This document shows, in pieces, positions 49,025 to 60,244 of a stretch of 64,000 nt of DNA. This stretch comes from Vibrio chagasii (lineage in GTDB: Bacteria; Pseudomonadota; Gammaproteobacteria; Enterobacterales; Vibrionaceae): positions 620,001-684,000 of the forward strand of contig NZ_AP025465.1 in assembly GCF_024347355.1 (NCBI RefSeq), written 5' to 3'. The notes under the pieces are model-generated. The model was not told the DNA's origin and did not search any database. It saw nothing but the letters and a program-made list of their open reading frames with translations. Numbering within the stretch: the first letter of the stretch is position 1; the number at the start of each line of letters is the position of its first letter. A program made the translations under genes and the position numbers.

Positions 49025-50506
49025 ATGGTACCTGTTGTTGCTCTAGTAGGGCGTCCGAACGTAGGTAAATCTACGTTGTTTAACCGATTGACTCGAACTC
49101 GTGATGCATTGGTTGCGGATTTCCCTGGCTTAACGCGTGACCGTAAATATGGCCATGCTCAACTTGGTGAGCATGAGTTTATTGTTATCGACACTGGTGG
49201 TATCGACGGTACTGAAGAAGGTGTTGAAACTAAAATGGCAGAGCAGTCATTAGCGGCGATTGACGAAGCTGATGTTGTGCTGTTCATGGTAGATGGCCGT
49301 GCTGGTCTAACACCATCTGACGTTGCTATCGCGAAGCACCTTCGCCAACTAGAAAAGCCTTCAATGCTTGTAGTAAACAAGGTTGATGGTATTGACCCTG
49401 ATGCAGCAAGTGCTGACTTCTGGCAGCTAGGTGTAGAAGACATGTACCAAATCGCTGCAGCGCACGGTCGTGGTGTTACAGCACTGATTGATCTTGCTCT
49501 AAACCCATTTGCTGAAGCACTTAAAGCTGAGCAGGGTGAAATTAGCGATCTAACAGAATTTGAAGACGAAGAAGCAGAACAGGTTGATTTCACTGAAGAA
49601 GAAGCGGAACAAGAGTTCAAGCGTCTGCAAGATCAGCCAATCAAGCTTGCTATTATTGGTCGTCCAAACGTAGGTAAATCAACGCTAACTAACCGTATCC
49701 TAGGTGAAGAGCGTGTGGTTGTTTACGATATGCCTGGTACTACTCGTGATTCTATCTACATCCCAATGAGCCGTGATGAGCGTGAATACGTTCTGATCGA
49801 TACTGCGGGTGTTCGTCGTCGTAAAAACATCAACGAAACCGTAGAGAAGTTCTCGGTTGTTAAAACGTTGAAAGCGGTTGAAGATGCGAACGTAGTTTTA
49901 CTTGTGATTGATGCTCGAGAGAACATCTCAGATCAAGACTTGAGCTTACTAGGCTTTGCATTGAACGCTGGTCGTTCAATCGTGATCGCAGTAAACAAGT
50001 GGGATGGCCTAGATAACGACGTGAAAGAGCGCGTTAAGAAAGAACTAGACCGTCGTTTAGGTTTCGTTGATTTCGCACGTATTCACTTCATCTCGGCACT
50101 TCACGGTACTGGTGTTGGTCACTTGTTTGAATCGGTTCAAGAGGCTTACAAGTCAGCGACAACCCGTGTTGGTACGTCTGTCCTAACTCGTATCATGAAG
50201 ATGGCGACTGATGATCACCAACCACCTATGGTTCGTGGCCGTCGTGTGAAACTGAAATACGCGCACGCGGGTGGTTATAACCCACCAATTATCGTTATCC
50301 ACGGTAACCAAGTTCGTGACTTGCCAGATTCATACAAGCGATTCCTGATGAATTACTACCGTCGTTCACTAGAAATCATGGGTACGCCAATTCGCATTCA
50401 ATTCCAGAACAGCGAAAACCCATTTGAAGCTAAGACGAACAAGCTAACTATCTCTCAAGAGCGTAAACGTAAGCGCATGATGAGCATGGTTAAAGGACGT
50501 AAATAG
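49025..50506 (+). CDS. der: Ribosome biogenesis GTPase Der (EngA)
   Basis: Essential GTPase for 50S subunit maturation. 493 residues (E. coli 490). Two tandem G domains: the first with [12 protein letters not shown] (about 8-19), DTGGIDG and NKVDG; the second with [12 protein letters not shown] (about 211), DTAGVRRR and NKWDG. An acidic linker separates them, and a C-terminal KH-like domain ends [14 protein letters not shown]. Confidence 0.98.
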   Translation: MVPVVALVGRPNVGKSTLFNRLTRTRDALVADFPGLTRDRKYGHAQLGEHEFIVIDTGGIDGTEEGVETKMAEQSLAAIDEADVVLFMVDGRAGLTPSDVAIAKHLRQLEKPSMLVVNKVDGIDPDAASADFWQLGVEDMYQIAAAHGRGVTALIDLALNPFAEALKAEQGEISDLTEFEDEEAEQVDFTEEEAEQEFKRLQDQPIKLAIIGRPNVGKSTLTNRILGEERVVVYDMPGTTRDSIYIPMSRDEREYVLIDTAGVRRRKNINETVEKFSVVKTLKAVEDANVVLLVIDARENISDQDLSLLGFALNAGRSIVIAVNKWDGLDNDVKERVKKELDRRLGFVDFARIHFISALHGTGVGHLFESVQEAYKSATTRVGTSVLTRIMKMATDDHQPPMVRGRRVKLKYAHAGGYNPPIIVIHGNQVRDLPDSYKRFLMNYYRRSLEIMGTPIRIQFQNSENPFEAKTNKLTISQERKRKRMMSMVKGRK

Positions 50507-50524
50507 TCCTTTTGAATAGATTTG

Positions 50525-50553
50525 ATACCCGAGCCTGTCTCGGGTATTTTTTT
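50525..50553 (+). terminator. Terminator of der
   Basis: ATACCCGAG, loop CCTGT, CTCGGGTAT, then seven T. Confidence 0.9.
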
Positions 50554-50638
50554 AAGCAAAATTTACGTTATCTGATAACCGCACCTTGCTAGGAATTATC
50601 AGCAAGCGACCTAGACTAGATTCCAAAAGAAGAACGAC

Positions 50639-51538
50639 ATGACAATGAGCGACTTGATTACACCAGCAGCAATCACACCGACCATCACCCAATTTTGCCA
50701 CCAGACTTGGCAGCTTGAGGCAAAAGTTCTGTATGTTGAAAGTGATGAGAGCAAAACCTACTTGATCACTGATGTGACTCCTTTTCATCCTGTTAGCCAT
50801 ATTTGGCCAGATCACCCAGCAGATAAAGGCACCATTAACCTTGGTGGCGTGCAATATACCGTTGATGATTGTTTAGTTGGCGCGATAGAACAATCTACTG
50901 GCAAACTTTATGTAGCAGCAGATATTCCTGTTAAGCGTGATACAGAGGGTTGGATGTTTGTGGTAGTCCACCAGCTACCTGTATCTGCTTCTACGATAAG
51001 TGTTAACGAGCAGGTATCGTTGTCGGTTGATAAAGAGTACCAAGCGAGCCTTAGCCGTGGCCATAGCGCTGGACATGTCGCCTTCTTAGCGTTGAATAAG
51101 GTCTTAGCTGATAACTATTGGCGCAAAGATGCAGACCGCAAAGATCCATTGGGCAGCTATGACTTTAATAGCTACGCCCAAGTCACCAGCTTTGTAACGC
51201 CTGAACAATGTAAAGACACTTATCGCTTGGGTAAAACCTTGAAGAAGCGCGGCCTTAATGTGGCAGATATGCTAGCGAACCTTGAGGTCATTGAAGCCTA
51301 TGTTAATGAGCTGATTTCTGTTTGGTTAGCACAACCAACGGCGGTTACGATGAGGTTAGAGGGCGAGGCGTTAACAGACTCTCGTTACTGGGAGTGGCAG
51401 CTTGACGCAGATACTCAGGTGACCATTCCTTGTGGTGGTACACACATTGGGAATACCGCAGAATTTGGTGCGCTGTCCGTTAAGTTAACCCAGTCAGATG
51501 ACCAAAATATTGAAATGCTGACGCATGTAATTCGATGA
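50639..51538 (+). CDS. AlaX-like alanyl-tRNA editing domain protein
   Basis: Resembles the second additional domain of ThrRS/AlaRS and free-standing AlaX proteins that hydrolyse Ser or Gly mischarged on tRNA-Ala. 299 residues. Zinc ligands are recognisable as HxxxH in RGHSAGHVAF (near residue 140) and CxxxH in PCGGTHIGNTAEF (near 260). The N-terminal barrel corresponds to AlaX-M/L forms (HPVSHIWPDHPADKGTI), but the usual C-terminal helices of AlaRS are absent. It stands alone between der and a GGDEF gene. Function is inferred from motifs. Confidence 0.8.
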   Translation: MTMSDLITPAAITPTITQFCHQTWQLEAKVLYVESDESKTYLITDVTPFHPVSHIWPDHPADKGTINLGGVQYTVDDCLVGAIEQSTGKLYVAADIPVKRDTEGWMFVVVHQLPVSASTISVNEQVSLSVDKEYQASLSRGHSAGHVAFLALNKVLADNYWRKDADRKDPLGSYDFNSYAQVTSFVTPEQCKDTYRLGKTLKKRGLNVADMLANLEVIEAYVNELISVWLAQPTAVTMRLEGEALTDSRYWEWQLDADTQVTIPCGGTHIGNTAEFGALSVKLTQSDDQNIEMLTHVIR

Positions 51539-51827
51539 TTTGAGCAATAGATCGAAATGACTTGTGCTGCTTATTCTGTTTTGGGTTGTCACTTTTAATA
51601 TAATTAACTGTTTAAAATTGAAATGCAGCACATGTAACTTATGCTTTCGGTATGTGGTGATATAAATATTCTTTTTGGGGTAGATCGCTGATCAAAATAG
51701 ATAAAGCGAAAGATCAACCTATGATCTTCGATTGTGTGTCGTGGTAATTAAGTGTGTTATTATTAACCAATAACAAGCTTGCATAAGAACAGGCTGTACC
51801 CGATTAAATAATTGAAAGCTTTAGTGA

Positions 51828-52829
51828 ATGGAACAACAATTTTTATTAGAAGGCCACCGAGCAGTCAATAGGTTGCTTCGGAAGCTTGCCCTTGGGATGG
51901 ATCGCAAGGACTTAAACAGCAAGATCATAGAGCTCACAGAACAGCTTTTTGGTCAGCGTATGGCTTCAATTTTACTGCTCAACGCTGAGTCCCAGACTTT
52001 GCATCTCGAATATGCTCCAAATTTGCCTGATTTCTATAATCAACAGATAGAGGGCGTTGGTATAGGTGTTGGAATTGGTTCGTGTGGTGAGGCTGCTGCG
52101 CTTAAAAAAGCAGTGATGGTCTCAGACATCAACACCCACCCTAACTGGGCACCTTTCTTGGCGTTAACAACCCAGGCGAACCTTCATGCGTGCTGGTCTG
52201 TACCAATTCTTTCTTCAAACGGGCACGTACTCGGTACTTTCGCTATATACAGCCAATGTATTTCCGAGCCACATGAATTCGAACTTGAGATCTTAGAGTT
52301 GCTCGCTTCTCTATATTCAGTAGCATTAGAAAAGTACGAGCTAGAAAACCAGCTTAACTTTTTCGCTAATCGTGATTCTCTTACCCATTGCTTGAATCGT
52401 CGTGCCTTGTTCAATGAAGCTGAAAAGGTCTTGGCCAAGCGCAGTTTTGCTCAGAAGGTGATGGCGTGTCTGTTTGTCGATGTCGATAAATTCAAATCAA
52501 TTAATGACACCTACGGTCACAGCTTTGGTGATGATGTGCTATTGGCGGTTGCTAGAGTGCTTGATGATGCTACGACAGCGTGTGCCAAGATAGGCCGTTA
52601 TGGTGGTGATGAATTTGTGGTGTTCTCTTGTTTTGATGACAAAGATAGCGTTGTTAGCTTCTACCACGGTTTAGAGAAAACACTACAACAAGCGCTTTAT
52701 ATTAATGATGTGCAGTTCTCAGTGAGTGTTGGTCTTGCTTGTGAAAAAGATCCACAGGGGTTAGATCAGTTGATCGCACAAGCTGATAAGAACATGTACC
52801 AAATCAAACAAGCTAAATCCAAGCAGTAG
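51828..52829 (+). CDS. GAF-GGDEF diguanylate cyclase
   Basis: Probably makes cyclic di-GMP. 333 residues, no membrane segment. A GAF sensor domain (about 20-160, including GVGIGSCGEAAALKKAVMVSD and ACWSVPILSSNGHVLGTF) is followed by a GGDEF domain (about 170-333). DRDSLTHCLNRRALFNE-type opening (NRDSLTHCLNRRALF), FVDVDKFKSINDTYGHSFGD and the intact active site RYGGDEFVVF are present. No RxxD inhibitory site is seen five residues upstream of GGDEF. The GAF ligand is unknown. Confidence 0.9.
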   Translation: MEQQFLLEGHRAVNRLLRKLALGMDRKDLNSKIIELTEQLFGQRMASILLLNAESQTLHLEYAPNLPDFYNQQIEGVGIGVGIGSCGEAAALKKAVMVSDINTHPNWAPFLALTTQANLHACWSVPILSSNGHVLGTFAIYSQCISEPHEFELEILELLASLYSVALEKYELENQLNFFANRDSLTHCLNRRALFNEAEKVLAKRSFAQKVMACLFVDVDKFKSINDTYGHSFGDDVLLAVARVLDDATTACAKIGRYGGDEFVVFSCFDDKDSVVSFYHGLEKTLQQALYINDVQFSVSVGLACEKDPQGLDQLIAQADKNMYQIKQAKSKQ

Positions 52830-52865
52830 TAGATTGTAAAAAGAGTCGTGAATTAGGAAATACTA

Positions 52866-53093
52866 ATGAGTGAAAATATCTGCCCTAAGTGTCAGTCAGA
52901 GCTTGGTTGGGACGGACAATACCACTGTGAAAGTTGTCAGGCACATTTTACTAAAATAGGGTTCTGCCCAGAGTGCAGCAGCCTGTTAGAAAAACTTCAA
53001 GCCTGTGGTGCCGCGAGCTATTTTTGTAATGGTGACTGTAACGAGCTTAAGTCTAAGTCGAGAGTAAAGTTCGAGTTCCAACCTGCGGAATAA
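52866..53093 (+). CDS. yfgJ: Zinc-ribbon protein YfgJ
   Basis: Small zinc-ribbon protein of unknown role. 75 residues with CPKCQSELGWDGQYHCESC and CPECSSLLEKLQACG pairs plus a C-terminal FCNGDC. In E. coli yfgJ also lies between der and xseA, supporting orthology. It follows the diguanylate cyclase by 36 bases and may share its transcript. Confidence 0.85.
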   Translation: MSENICPKCQSELGWDGQYHCESCQAHFTKIGFCPECSSLLEKLQACGAASYFCNGDCNELKSKSRVKFEFQPAE

Positions 53094-53124
53094 CCTTTTA
53101 TTGAGTTTTCTTATTAGATACAAA

Positions 53125-53153
53125 AAAGCCCTGTCGATTATCGATAGGGCTTT
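53125..53153. terminator. Bidirectional terminator between yfgJ and xseA
   Basis: AAAGCCCTGTCGA pairs with TCGATAGGGCTTT (one G-U) with T/A tracts on both sides; the flanking genes converge. Confidence 0.8.
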
Positions 53154-53183
53154 CTAGTTTTTAACGTTCGAATTAGTTCTAAA

Positions 53184-54524
53184 CTAGCCCTTAGTTGCTC
53201 TTGCCGTCACTTGCGACTCAATCACGCCATCTTCAACTTGAGTGGTGATCACTTCACCGACTTCGACATCGTTAATTGATGACACCGTCTTGCTCGATGC
53301 TGAATGAGTAATGCTGTAACCACGCTTTAGGGTTGCCAGTGGACTAACGGTCTCTAATTTCTCGGCAGCCATTGCCAGCTGGTGGCGAGTGGTTAGCAGG
53401 GTTTTATCCATCGCATCTAATAGCTTTTGCTCTGAACGCTGCAGATGCAGTTTTTGTTCACCCAAGCGTTTCACTGGCGAGTTCAATTGAAGCTGATGCT
53501 GTTTGCGTTCGACACGCTGTGCATGCTGCTTTAGGTATTGAGTCATTCCGCGACGCAGACGCATGTCTAGATCATCCAGCTGCTGGCTCTGTTTTTGCAG
53601 TTGGTAGCTAGGGTGCTGTCTTTCTAAGCGGTGTTTCAATGTTTGAGTCGACTGCGCTTGCTTGATTAATATGTGGCGAATCGCGCTGACTAAGCGAGCA
53701 CGTTTAGAGGCGAAAGCTTGCTCTTTATGACTGTTGTCACGGCTAACCAATTCAGCTGCCGCTGATGGAGTAGGGGCGCGCATATCGGCAACGAAATCGG
53801 CAATAGTAACATCCACTTCGTGGCCAACGGCGCTGATGATCGGGATTTGGCTTGCAGCAATAGTGCGAGCAACGATCTCGTTGTTGAAGCACCAAAGGTC
53901 CTCTAACGAACCACCACCACGGCCCACGATTAACACATCACACTCATTGCGTTCATTAGCACGTCCAATCGCTTGAGCAATTTGAATCGCCGCTTCTTCG
54001 CCTTGCACCATAGTTGGGTATACCACAACCGGTAACGAAGGATCACGACGTTTAAGTACGTCCAAGATATCGTAGAGAGCAGCACCGGTCTTAGAGGTAA
54101 CAACACCAACGCGCTTTGGGTGCTCAGGAAGAGCTTGTTTACTCGATTGAGCGAAGAGCCCTTCTGCGGCGAGGTTCATCTTTAGCTTTTCAAACTCTTG
54201 TTGAAGTTTACCGTCACCTTCTGGCTGCATGCTTTCGATGATCAGTTGATAGTCACCACGCGGCTCATAGAGAGACAGGCGAGCTTTAACTAATACTTGA
54301 TTGCCGTTTTGAGGTCTAAAGGTGACTCGACGGTTATTGCCACGAAACATGGCGCACTTAACTTGAGCGCGAGAATCTTTAAGGGTGAGGTACCAGTGAC
54401 CAGAGACAGGTGCAGAGAAGTTTGAGATTTCACCAACGAGCCACACTATTCCCATTTCGTTTTCTAATAGGAGACGAACCTCTGAGTTGAGGCGAGAAAC
54501 AGTAAAGATGTTTGGATTAGTCAT
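53184..54524 (-). CDS. xseA: Exodeoxyribonuclease VII large subunit
   Basis: Large subunit of the single-strand-specific ExoVII. 446 residues (E. coli 456). N-terminal OB fold (FTVSRLNSEVRLLLE, WLVGEISNFSAPVSGHWYLTLKD), then the nuclease domain with RVGVVTSKTGAALYDIL, GRGGGSLEDLWCFN and AVGHEVDVTIADFVADMRAPTP-type residues (AVGHEVDVTIADF), then a long coiled-coil region. It is divergent from guaB, as in E. coli. Confidence 0.97.
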   Translation of the reverse strand: MTNPNIFTVSRLNSEVRLLLENEMGIVWLVGEISNFSAPVSGHWYLTLKDSRAQVKCAMFRGNNRRVTFRPQNGNQVLVKARLSLYEPRGDYQLIIESMQPEGDGKLQQEFEKLKMNLAAEGLFAQSSKQALPEHPKRVGVVTSKTGAALYDILDVLKRRDPSLPVVVYPTMVQGEEAAIQIAQAIGRANERNECDVLIVGRGGGSLEDLWCFNNEIVARTIAASQIPIISAVGHEVDVTIADFVADMRAPTPSAAAELVSRDNSHKEQAFASKRARLVSAIRHILIKQAQSTQTLKHRLERQHPSYQLQKQSQQLDDLDMRLRRGMTQYLKQHAQRVERKQHQLQLNSPVKRLGEQKLHLQRSEQKLLDAMDKTLLTTRHQLAMAAEKLETVSPLATLKRGYSITHSASSKTVSSINDVEVGEVITTQVEDGVIESQVTARATKG

Positions 54525-54766
54525 AGAAGCACTATCTTTCCTTGAAGGGAGGTCTTTCTTGGAATCTCACAGGGCGTGAGTATGGAAGATAGCGGCAATA
54601 TAATACATATCAAGGGGGTAAATGCAAATTAAAAATACAAAAATGTGTAGCCAAGCGATTTCCCCGTGCGTATAATCCCTCCGCAATATCTAATCCAAAG
54701 TACTTCATTATGCGAAACGATGAAGTCGGATTTTTCTTTCTACTCCTCAATTGTGAGATATTGCAA

Positions 54767-56230
54767 ATGCTAAGAATTGCCAAAGAAGCGCTGACATTCG
54801 ATGACGTACTACTCGTGCCAGCTCACTCCACTGTTCTCCCAAACACAGCTGATCTTCGCACTCAGTTGACTAAAAACATTTCACTGAACATCCCTATGAT
54901 TTCTGCGTCGATGGATACCGTGACGGAAGCTCGTCTGGCTATCGCACTCGCGCAAGAAGGTGGCATTGGCTTTATCCACAAGAACATGTCTATCGAGCAA
55001 CAAGCTGAAATGGTTCGCCAGGTTAAAATTTACGAAGCAGGTGTGGTTTCTCACCCTGTAACAGTAAGCCCTGACGCAACGATTGCTGACGTTGTTGCCC
55101 TGACTGAGAAGCACGGTTTTGCTGGCTTCCCTGTAGTGACTGAAACAAACGAACTGGTTGGTATCATCACTGGCCGTGACGTTCGCTTCGTAACAGACTT
55201 GTCTAAGAAAGTTGACGTAGTAATGACGCCTAAATCGCGTCTAGCTTCTGTTAAAGAAGGTGCAACACGTGAAGAAGTGCAAGAGAAAATGCACGAAGCA
55301 CGCGTTGAGAAAGTACTGGTAGTGAACGATGAGTTCCAACTAACTGGTATGATCACAGCAAAAGATTTCCATAAAGCAGAACGTAAGCCAAACGCATGTA
55401 AAGATGAGCGCGGCAGTCTACGTGTAGGTGCCGCTGTTGGCGCTGGCGCTGGTAACGAAGAGCGCGTTGCTGCTCTTGTTGAAGCTGGTGTAGACGTTCT
55501 ACTTATCGACTCTTCACACGGTCACTCTGAAGGCGTACTTAACCGTATCCGCGAAACTCGCGCTGCATACCCAGATCTACAAATCATCGGTGGTAACGTA
55601 GCAACTGGCGCTGGCGCTCGTGCTCTTATCGAAGCAGGTGTAAGTGCAGTTAAAGTTGGTATCGGCCCTGGTTCTATCTGTACAACTCGTATCGTTACTG
55701 GTGTTGGTGTTCCTCAAGTAACAGCAATTGCAGACGCAGCGGAAGTTGCAAACGAATACGGTATTCCAGTAATCGCAGATGGCGGTATCCGCTTCTCTGG
55801 TGATATCTGTAAAGCTATCGTTGCTGGCGCATCTTGTGTGATGGTTGGTTCAATGTTCGCAGGTACTGAAGAAGCACCAGGTGAGGTTATCCTTTACAAC
55901 GGTCGTTCTTACAAGTCTTACCGTGGTATGGGTTCTCTTGGCGCTATGTCTCAAGGTTCTTCTGACCGTTACTTCCAATCTGACAACGCTGCAGACAAGC
56001 TTGTTCCAGAAGGTATTGAAGGTCGTATCGCATACAAAGGTCGTCTAAAAGAGATCGTTCACCAACAAATGGGTGGTCTACGTTCAAGCATGGGCCTAAC
56101 AGGTTCTGCGACGATTGAAGACATGCGTACTAAAGCTGAGTTTGTTCGTATCTCTGGTGCGGGCATGAAAGAATCTCACGTACACGATGTTCAAATCACT
56201 AAAGAAGCACCTAACTACCGTTTAGGTTAA
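54767..56230 (+). CDS. guaB: Inosine-5'-monophosphate dehydrogenase
   Basis: NAD-dependent oxidation of IMP to XMP, the committed step to GMP. 487 residues from ATG 54767 ([19 protein letters not shown]), matching E. coli (488). An ATG at 54710 would add 19 hydrophobic residues not found in the family and overlap the probable TATAAT promoter region at 54671. Two CBS domains (about 92-200), catalytic Cys in [15 protein letters not shown], and the flap DRYFQSDN are present. Confidence 0.97.
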   Translation: MLRIAKEALTFDDVLLVPAHSTVLPNTADLRTQLTKNISLNIPMISASMDTVTEARLAIALAQEGGIGFIHKNMSIEQQAEMVRQVKIYEAGVVSHPVTVSPDATIADVVALTEKHGFAGFPVVTETNELVGIITGRDVRFVTDLSKKVDVVMTPKSRLASVKEGATREEVQEKMHEARVEKVLVVNDEFQLTGMITAKDFHKAERKPNACKDERGSLRVGAAVGAGAGNEERVAALVEAGVDVLLIDSSHGHSEGVLNRIRETRAAYPDLQIIGGNVATGAGARALIEAGVSAVKVGIGPGSICTTRIVTGVGVPQVTAIADAAEVANEYGIPVIADGGIRFSGDICKAIVAGASCVMVGSMFAGTEEAPGEVILYNGRSYKSYRGMGSLGAMSQGSSDRYFQSDNAADKLVPEGIEGRIAYKGRLKEIVHQQMGGLRSSMGLTGSATIEDMRTKAEFVRISGAGMKESHVHDVQITKEAPNYRLG

Positions 56231-56432
56231 TAATACGTCCAAACGTTTGAATAATGTGCTGATTAAGTCGGCACATTATTTTATCTACTGTCTGTTTTGC
56301 TGAAAGCCTGATTTTCTCAAAACACGAGGTTAAAGATATCTAACGAAAACGTTTGCTTTATTTCTTGAAGAGTTAATCAGAGGTGAGTAAACTCGCCTCC
56401 GTTTGATCACATAGCCAATAAGACTGCTTAAA

Positions 56433-57986
56433 ATGACTAAAAATATTCATGACCAACGTATTCTAATTCTAGACTTCGGTTCTCAATACACACAGCTAGT
56501 TGCTCGTCGTATTCGTGAGATCGGTGTTTACTGTGAACTTTGGAGCTGGGACGTAGACGAAGCGGATATTCGTGAATTCAATCCAGACGGTATCATCCTA
56601 TCTGGTGGCCCTGAAAGTGTAACGGAAGAGAACTCTCCACGTGCACCTCAGTACGTGTTTGATTCAGGTGTTCCTGTATTTGGTATCTGCTACGGCATGC
56701 AAACTATGGCTGAGCAACTTGGCGGTAAAGTAGCAACGTCTACTGAGCGTGAGTTCGGCTACGCAGCGGTACAAGTGACTGGTGAATCAGCACTGTTCGC
56801 TGACCTTGAATCTACTCAAGATGTTTGGATGAGCCACGGTGATAAAGTGGTTGAGATCCCATCTGATTTCACAAAGATCGCTGAAACAGACACTTGCCCA
56901 TACGCAGCAATGGCAAACGAAGAGAAGAAATACTTCGGTGTTCAATTCCACCCAGAAGTAACACACACTAAGAATGGCCTGAAAATGCTTGAGAACTTCG
57001 TTCTTAACGTTTGTGGTTGTGAAGGTCTGTGGACTTCAGCTTCAATCATTGAAGATGCAGTTGCACGTATTAAAGAGCAAGTAGGTGACGACGAAGTTAT
57101 CCTTGGTCTTTCTGGTGGTGTTGATTCATCAGTAGTTGCAATGCTTGCTCACCGCGCTATCGGTGACAAACTAACGTGTGTATTCGTAGATAACGGTCTA
57201 CTTCGTCTGAACGAAGCTGAGCAAGTTATGGATATGTTCGGCAACAAGTTTGGTCTAAACATCATCAAAGTAGACGCTGAAGATCGTTTCCTAGAAGCAC
57301 TTAAAGGCGAAGCAGAACCAGAAGCTAAGCGTAAGATCATCGGTCACGTATTCGTAGATATCTTCGATGAAGAGTCTAAGAAACTGACAAATGCTAAGTG
57401 GCTTGCTCAGGGTACTATCTACCCAGACGTAATCGAGTCTGCTGCATCTAAGACTGGTAAAGCGCACGTAATCAAATCTCACCACAACGTTGGTGGCCTT
57501 CCTGATGATATGGAAATGGGCCTTGTTGAGCCTCTACGTGAGCTGTTTAAAGATGAAGTACGTAAGATCGGTCTAGAACTTGGTCTTCCATACAACATGC
57601 TTTACCGCCACCCATTCCCAGGTCCAGGTCTAGGTGTTCGTGTTCTTGGCGAAATCAAGAAAGAGTACTGTGATCTACTGCGTCGCGCAGATGCTATCTT
57701 CATTGAAGAGCTTCACGCTGCTGACCTATACCACAAAGTATCTCAAGCGTTCACGGTATTCCTACCAGTTCGCTCTGTTGGTGTTATGGGCGATGGCCGT
57801 AAGTACGATTGGGTTGTATCTCTACGTGCTGTAGAAACAATCGACTTCATGACTGCTCACTGGGCACACCTACCATACGACTTCCTAGGTAAGGTTTCTA
57901 ACCGTATTATCAACGAAGTTGACGGCATTTCACGTGTTGTTTACGACATCTCTGGTAAGCCACCAGCAACAATCGAGTGGGAATAA
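56433..57986 (+). CDS. guaA: GMP synthase (glutamine-hydrolysing)
   Basis: Converts XMP to GMP, following GuaB. 517 residues (E. coli 525). Class I amidotransferase domain with the Cys in [14 protein letters not shown] and His/Glu in [14 protein letters not shown] pyrophosphatase domain with the P-loop [12 protein letters not shown]; dimerisation domain with [14 protein letters not shown]. It lies 202 bases after guaB; a hairpin (ATAATGTGC...GCACATTAT, 56251-56279) lies in the gap. Confidence 0.98.
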   Translation: MTKNIHDQRILILDFGSQYTQLVARRIREIGVYCELWSWDVDEADIREFNPDGIILSGGPESVTEENSPRAPQYVFDSGVPVFGICYGMQTMAEQLGGKVATSTEREFGYAAVQVTGESALFADLESTQDVWMSHGDKVVEIPSDFTKIAETDTCPYAAMANEEKKYFGVQFHPEVTHTKNGLKMLENFVLNVCGCEGLWTSASIIEDAVARIKEQVGDDEVILGLSGGVDSSVVAMLAHRAIGDKLTCVFVDNGLLRLNEAEQVMDMFGNKFGLNIIKVDAEDRFLEALKGEAEPEAKRKIIGHVFVDIFDEESKKLTNAKWLAQGTIYPDVIESAASKTGKAHVIKSHHNVGGLPDDMEMGLVEPLRELFKDEVRKIGLELGLPYNMLYRHPFPGPGLGVRVLGEIKKEYCDLLRRADAIFIEELHAADLYHKVSQAFTVFLPVRSVGVMGDGRKYDWVVSLRAVETIDFMTAHWAHLPYDFLGKVSNRIINEVDGISRVVYDISGKPPATIEWE

Positions 57987-58023
57987 TCTCTTAGAGATTT
58001 AACTGCTATTTGATTTAGTTATT

Positions 58024-58054
58024 AAAAGCCTCGAACTCAGTTCGGGGCTTTTTT
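58024..58054 (+). terminator. Terminator of guaBA
   Basis: AAAAGCCTCGAAC, loop TCA, GTTCGGGGCTTTT (one G-U), then a T tract. The remaining 235 bases to the chitinase gene show no clear feature. Confidence 0.9.
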
Positions 58055-58289
58055 GTTTGCCACGCCGCAAAGTCAATGGTTGTGGTTTGAGGGGGGATTG
58101 AGCGTAAGAAACCAAATTAGTTGGAAACTAGATATCAGCTCAAGAAACCATGAGACGCATTGTTACCTTCAACTATACATAAAACTATCACTCGCACTTT
58201 TTATAAAATCACACCGCAACAGCTAGGCTATTTCCCACGTGCCACATACTCTTTGATGGACTTATTAAGGACAGATAAGAGAATCCATC

Positions 58290-59987
58290 ATGTTAAAAAT
58301 CAAATATTTGGCGACAGTATTGGGCTGTACTTTAGCAGCACAAAGTCATGCGTCTTTGAACATTCAACCTGATCCGCAAAACCCGAATGGTTACCTTATT
58401 GAGAAGTCGGCTTTACAGGCTGCTGAACAAGCGAAAACCTCGGACCCTATGTATGCGATCTGGTCACAGGCACTACAAACTCGTTCGAACACCATCGTTG
58501 AAGCGATTGAACCCGGTTCACCTTCCAACCCTGAGAACGTAAAGCGGGTTGAGCGCGTATTCCCTCAATCTGAATGGGATTTCCTTACTCAGATGGCTGC
58601 GCCTGAATACACTTACACTCGTTTCCTACGTGCGATTGGTAAATTCCCTGCGTTCTGTGGAGAGTACACAGATGGCCGTGACTCTGACGCCATCTGTAAG
58701 AAATCCATCATCACGGCTTTTGCTCATTTCTCTCAAGAGACGGGCGGTCACATCGCGATAGATAATACTTCTGATAACCCGTTGGGTTTAGAAGAGTGGC
58801 AGCAAGCGTTAGTCCATGTTCGTGAAATGGGTTGGTCTGAAGGGCAAGAAGGTTACACCACAGGTTGTGGTCAGAATGATTGGCAAAATGCGCGCTGGCC
58901 ATGTGCGGCAGGGCAGGGTTACTTCGGTCGTGGTGCTAAACAGCTTTCTTACCATTTTAACTACGGCGCTTTCTCTGAAGTGATGTTCGATGGTGATGCA
59001 ACCGTGCTGCTGAATAATCCGGGTTTAGTTGCTGATTCATGGTTGAACTTGGCTTCAGCTATTTGGTTCTTCTTAACGCCACAAGCACCGAAGCCAGCGA
59101 TGTTGCACGTTATTGACCGTACTTGGACGCCATCTCAACGTGAACTGGATGCGGGCATTGGTTATGGCTTTGGTACCACCATTAACGTAATCAACGGTGG
59201 TATTGAGTGTGGTGAACAGAATAAAGACAAGGGCCAACCGGTTAACCGCATTCGTTACTGGGAAGGGCTAGCGGCGCACTACCAGATCCCTGTTGAAGCA
59301 GACGAAAAGAATACCTGCTGGCAGCAAACGCCATACGGAAGCTTGAACCTCAACGGCGCAACAGATGTGTTGTACACCAACTGGGATGGTAACTGGAAAT
59401 ACTACGCAGACCGTCCTGAAGGCTACTCATTTGAATGTGAGCTAGTCGGCTTCCAAACTGCATACTCTGCATTAGTACCGGGCGATTACGAGAAGTGTGT
59501 AACCAACTTCTATGGATCTCATGCAAGTTGGCCTGAAGTGAAAGTGGTCGATAAGCTTGATCCGGTAGACCCTGGAACCGATCCCGGCGGTAACGGTTGG
59601 AGTGCGACTAAGGTTTACAACGCTGGTGACCAAGTGACTCACAATGGCGCAACTTATGAAGCGAAATGGTGGACACAAGGGGATGACCCAGCCAATGGTG
59701 GCCCTTGGAAACTAGTAGCAGGTGAGCCAACACCACCGGTAGTGACAGATCCAACGCCTGTTGATCCTGCTCCGGTAGATCCTACACCCGTTGAACCGCC
59801 TGTGACAGAGCCGCCAGTGGTTGTCGATCCATCTGAATTTATTACGTGGCAAGCAGGTGTTAGCCAAGTGAGTAATGGCGATAAAGTGACGCATAACGGT
59901 AAGTGCTTCGTGGCTAAAAACGGCCCTGGTGTCTGGGAAAGCCCTGTTCAATCGAATTGGTTCTGGGATGAAATCAGCTGTAATTAA
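58290..59987 (+). CDS. Secreted GH19 chitinase with two chitin-binding modules
   Basis: Glycoside hydrolase family 19 enzyme that cleaves chitin with inversion. 565 residues. Signal peptide LKIKYLATVLGCTLAAQSHA. The catalytic domain (about 85-400) has the catalytic Glu in FAHFSQETGGHIAID, YFGRGAKQLSYHFNYG and NVINGGIECG. A first carbohydrate-binding module of the CBM5/12 type (about 430-470, WSATKVYNAGDQVTHNG), a Pro/Val/Asp/Thr linker, and a second module at the end (SNGDKVTHNGKCFVAKN) follow. It fits a marine chitin degrader. Monocistronic, with its own terminator. Confidence 0.92.
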   Translation: MLKIKYLATVLGCTLAAQSHASLNIQPDPQNPNGYLIEKSALQAAEQAKTSDPMYAIWSQALQTRSNTIVEAIEPGSPSNPENVKRVERVFPQSEWDFLTQMAAPEYTYTRFLRAIGKFPAFCGEYTDGRDSDAICKKSIITAFAHFSQETGGHIAIDNTSDNPLGLEEWQQALVHVREMGWSEGQEGYTTGCGQNDWQNARWPCAAGQGYFGRGAKQLSYHFNYGAFSEVMFDGDATVLLNNPGLVADSWLNLASAIWFFLTPQAPKPAMLHVIDRTWTPSQRELDAGIGYGFGTTINVINGGIECGEQNKDKGQPVNRIRYWEGLAAHYQIPVEADEKNTCWQQTPYGSLNLNGATDVLYTNWDGNWKYYADRPEGYSFECELVGFQTAYSALVPGDYEKCVTNFYGSHASWPEVKVVDKLDPVDPGTDPGGNGWSATKVYNAGDQVTHNGATYEAKWWTQGDDPANGGPWKLVAGEPTPPVVTDPTPVDPAPVDPTPVEPPVTEPPVVVDPSEFITWQAGVSQVSNGDKVTHNGKCFVAKNGPGVWESPVQSNWFWDEISCN

Positions 59988-60022
59988 TCGTTCAGCCAAT
60001 TGAGTACCTTAACTGATTAATC

Positions 60023-60050
60023 AAAGCCGAAAGTGATTGCTTTCGGCTTT
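60023..60050 (+). terminator. Terminator of the chitinase gene
   Basis: AAAGCCGAAAG, loop of 6, CTTTCGGCTTT, an 11-bp perfect stem; the T tract after it is broken (GCGTTT). Confidence 0.75.
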
Positions 60051-60244
60051 GCGTTTCGGCTTTACGTTCCTCGATGATCCAACGCGACACTTCTTAGCTG
60101 AATGCTAATTTTCCATTTAGAGAATAAAGTCCTGTACAAATGCTCTTTGTGAATTTATATTATTTTTTAAATCATACTTATTCTTTGTTTTAGGGTTAAG
60201 GTTTACCTATAGAACAGACAGATATCACGTCACTCATCCCCATT

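Noticed and set aside
54710..54766. Upstream ATG for guaB
   Set aside because: Would add 19 hydrophobic residues unlike any IMP dehydrogenase; [15 protein letters not shown] at 54767 is the family N-terminus.
54541..54766. Possible purine riboswitch ahead of guaB
   Set aside because: No conserved purine-aptamer core could be found by eye, and the leader after the putative TATAAT is short.
58160..58372. 70-codon plus-strand frame overlapping the chitinase start
   Set aside because: Overlaps the signal peptide of the chitinase in another frame and has no supporting feature.
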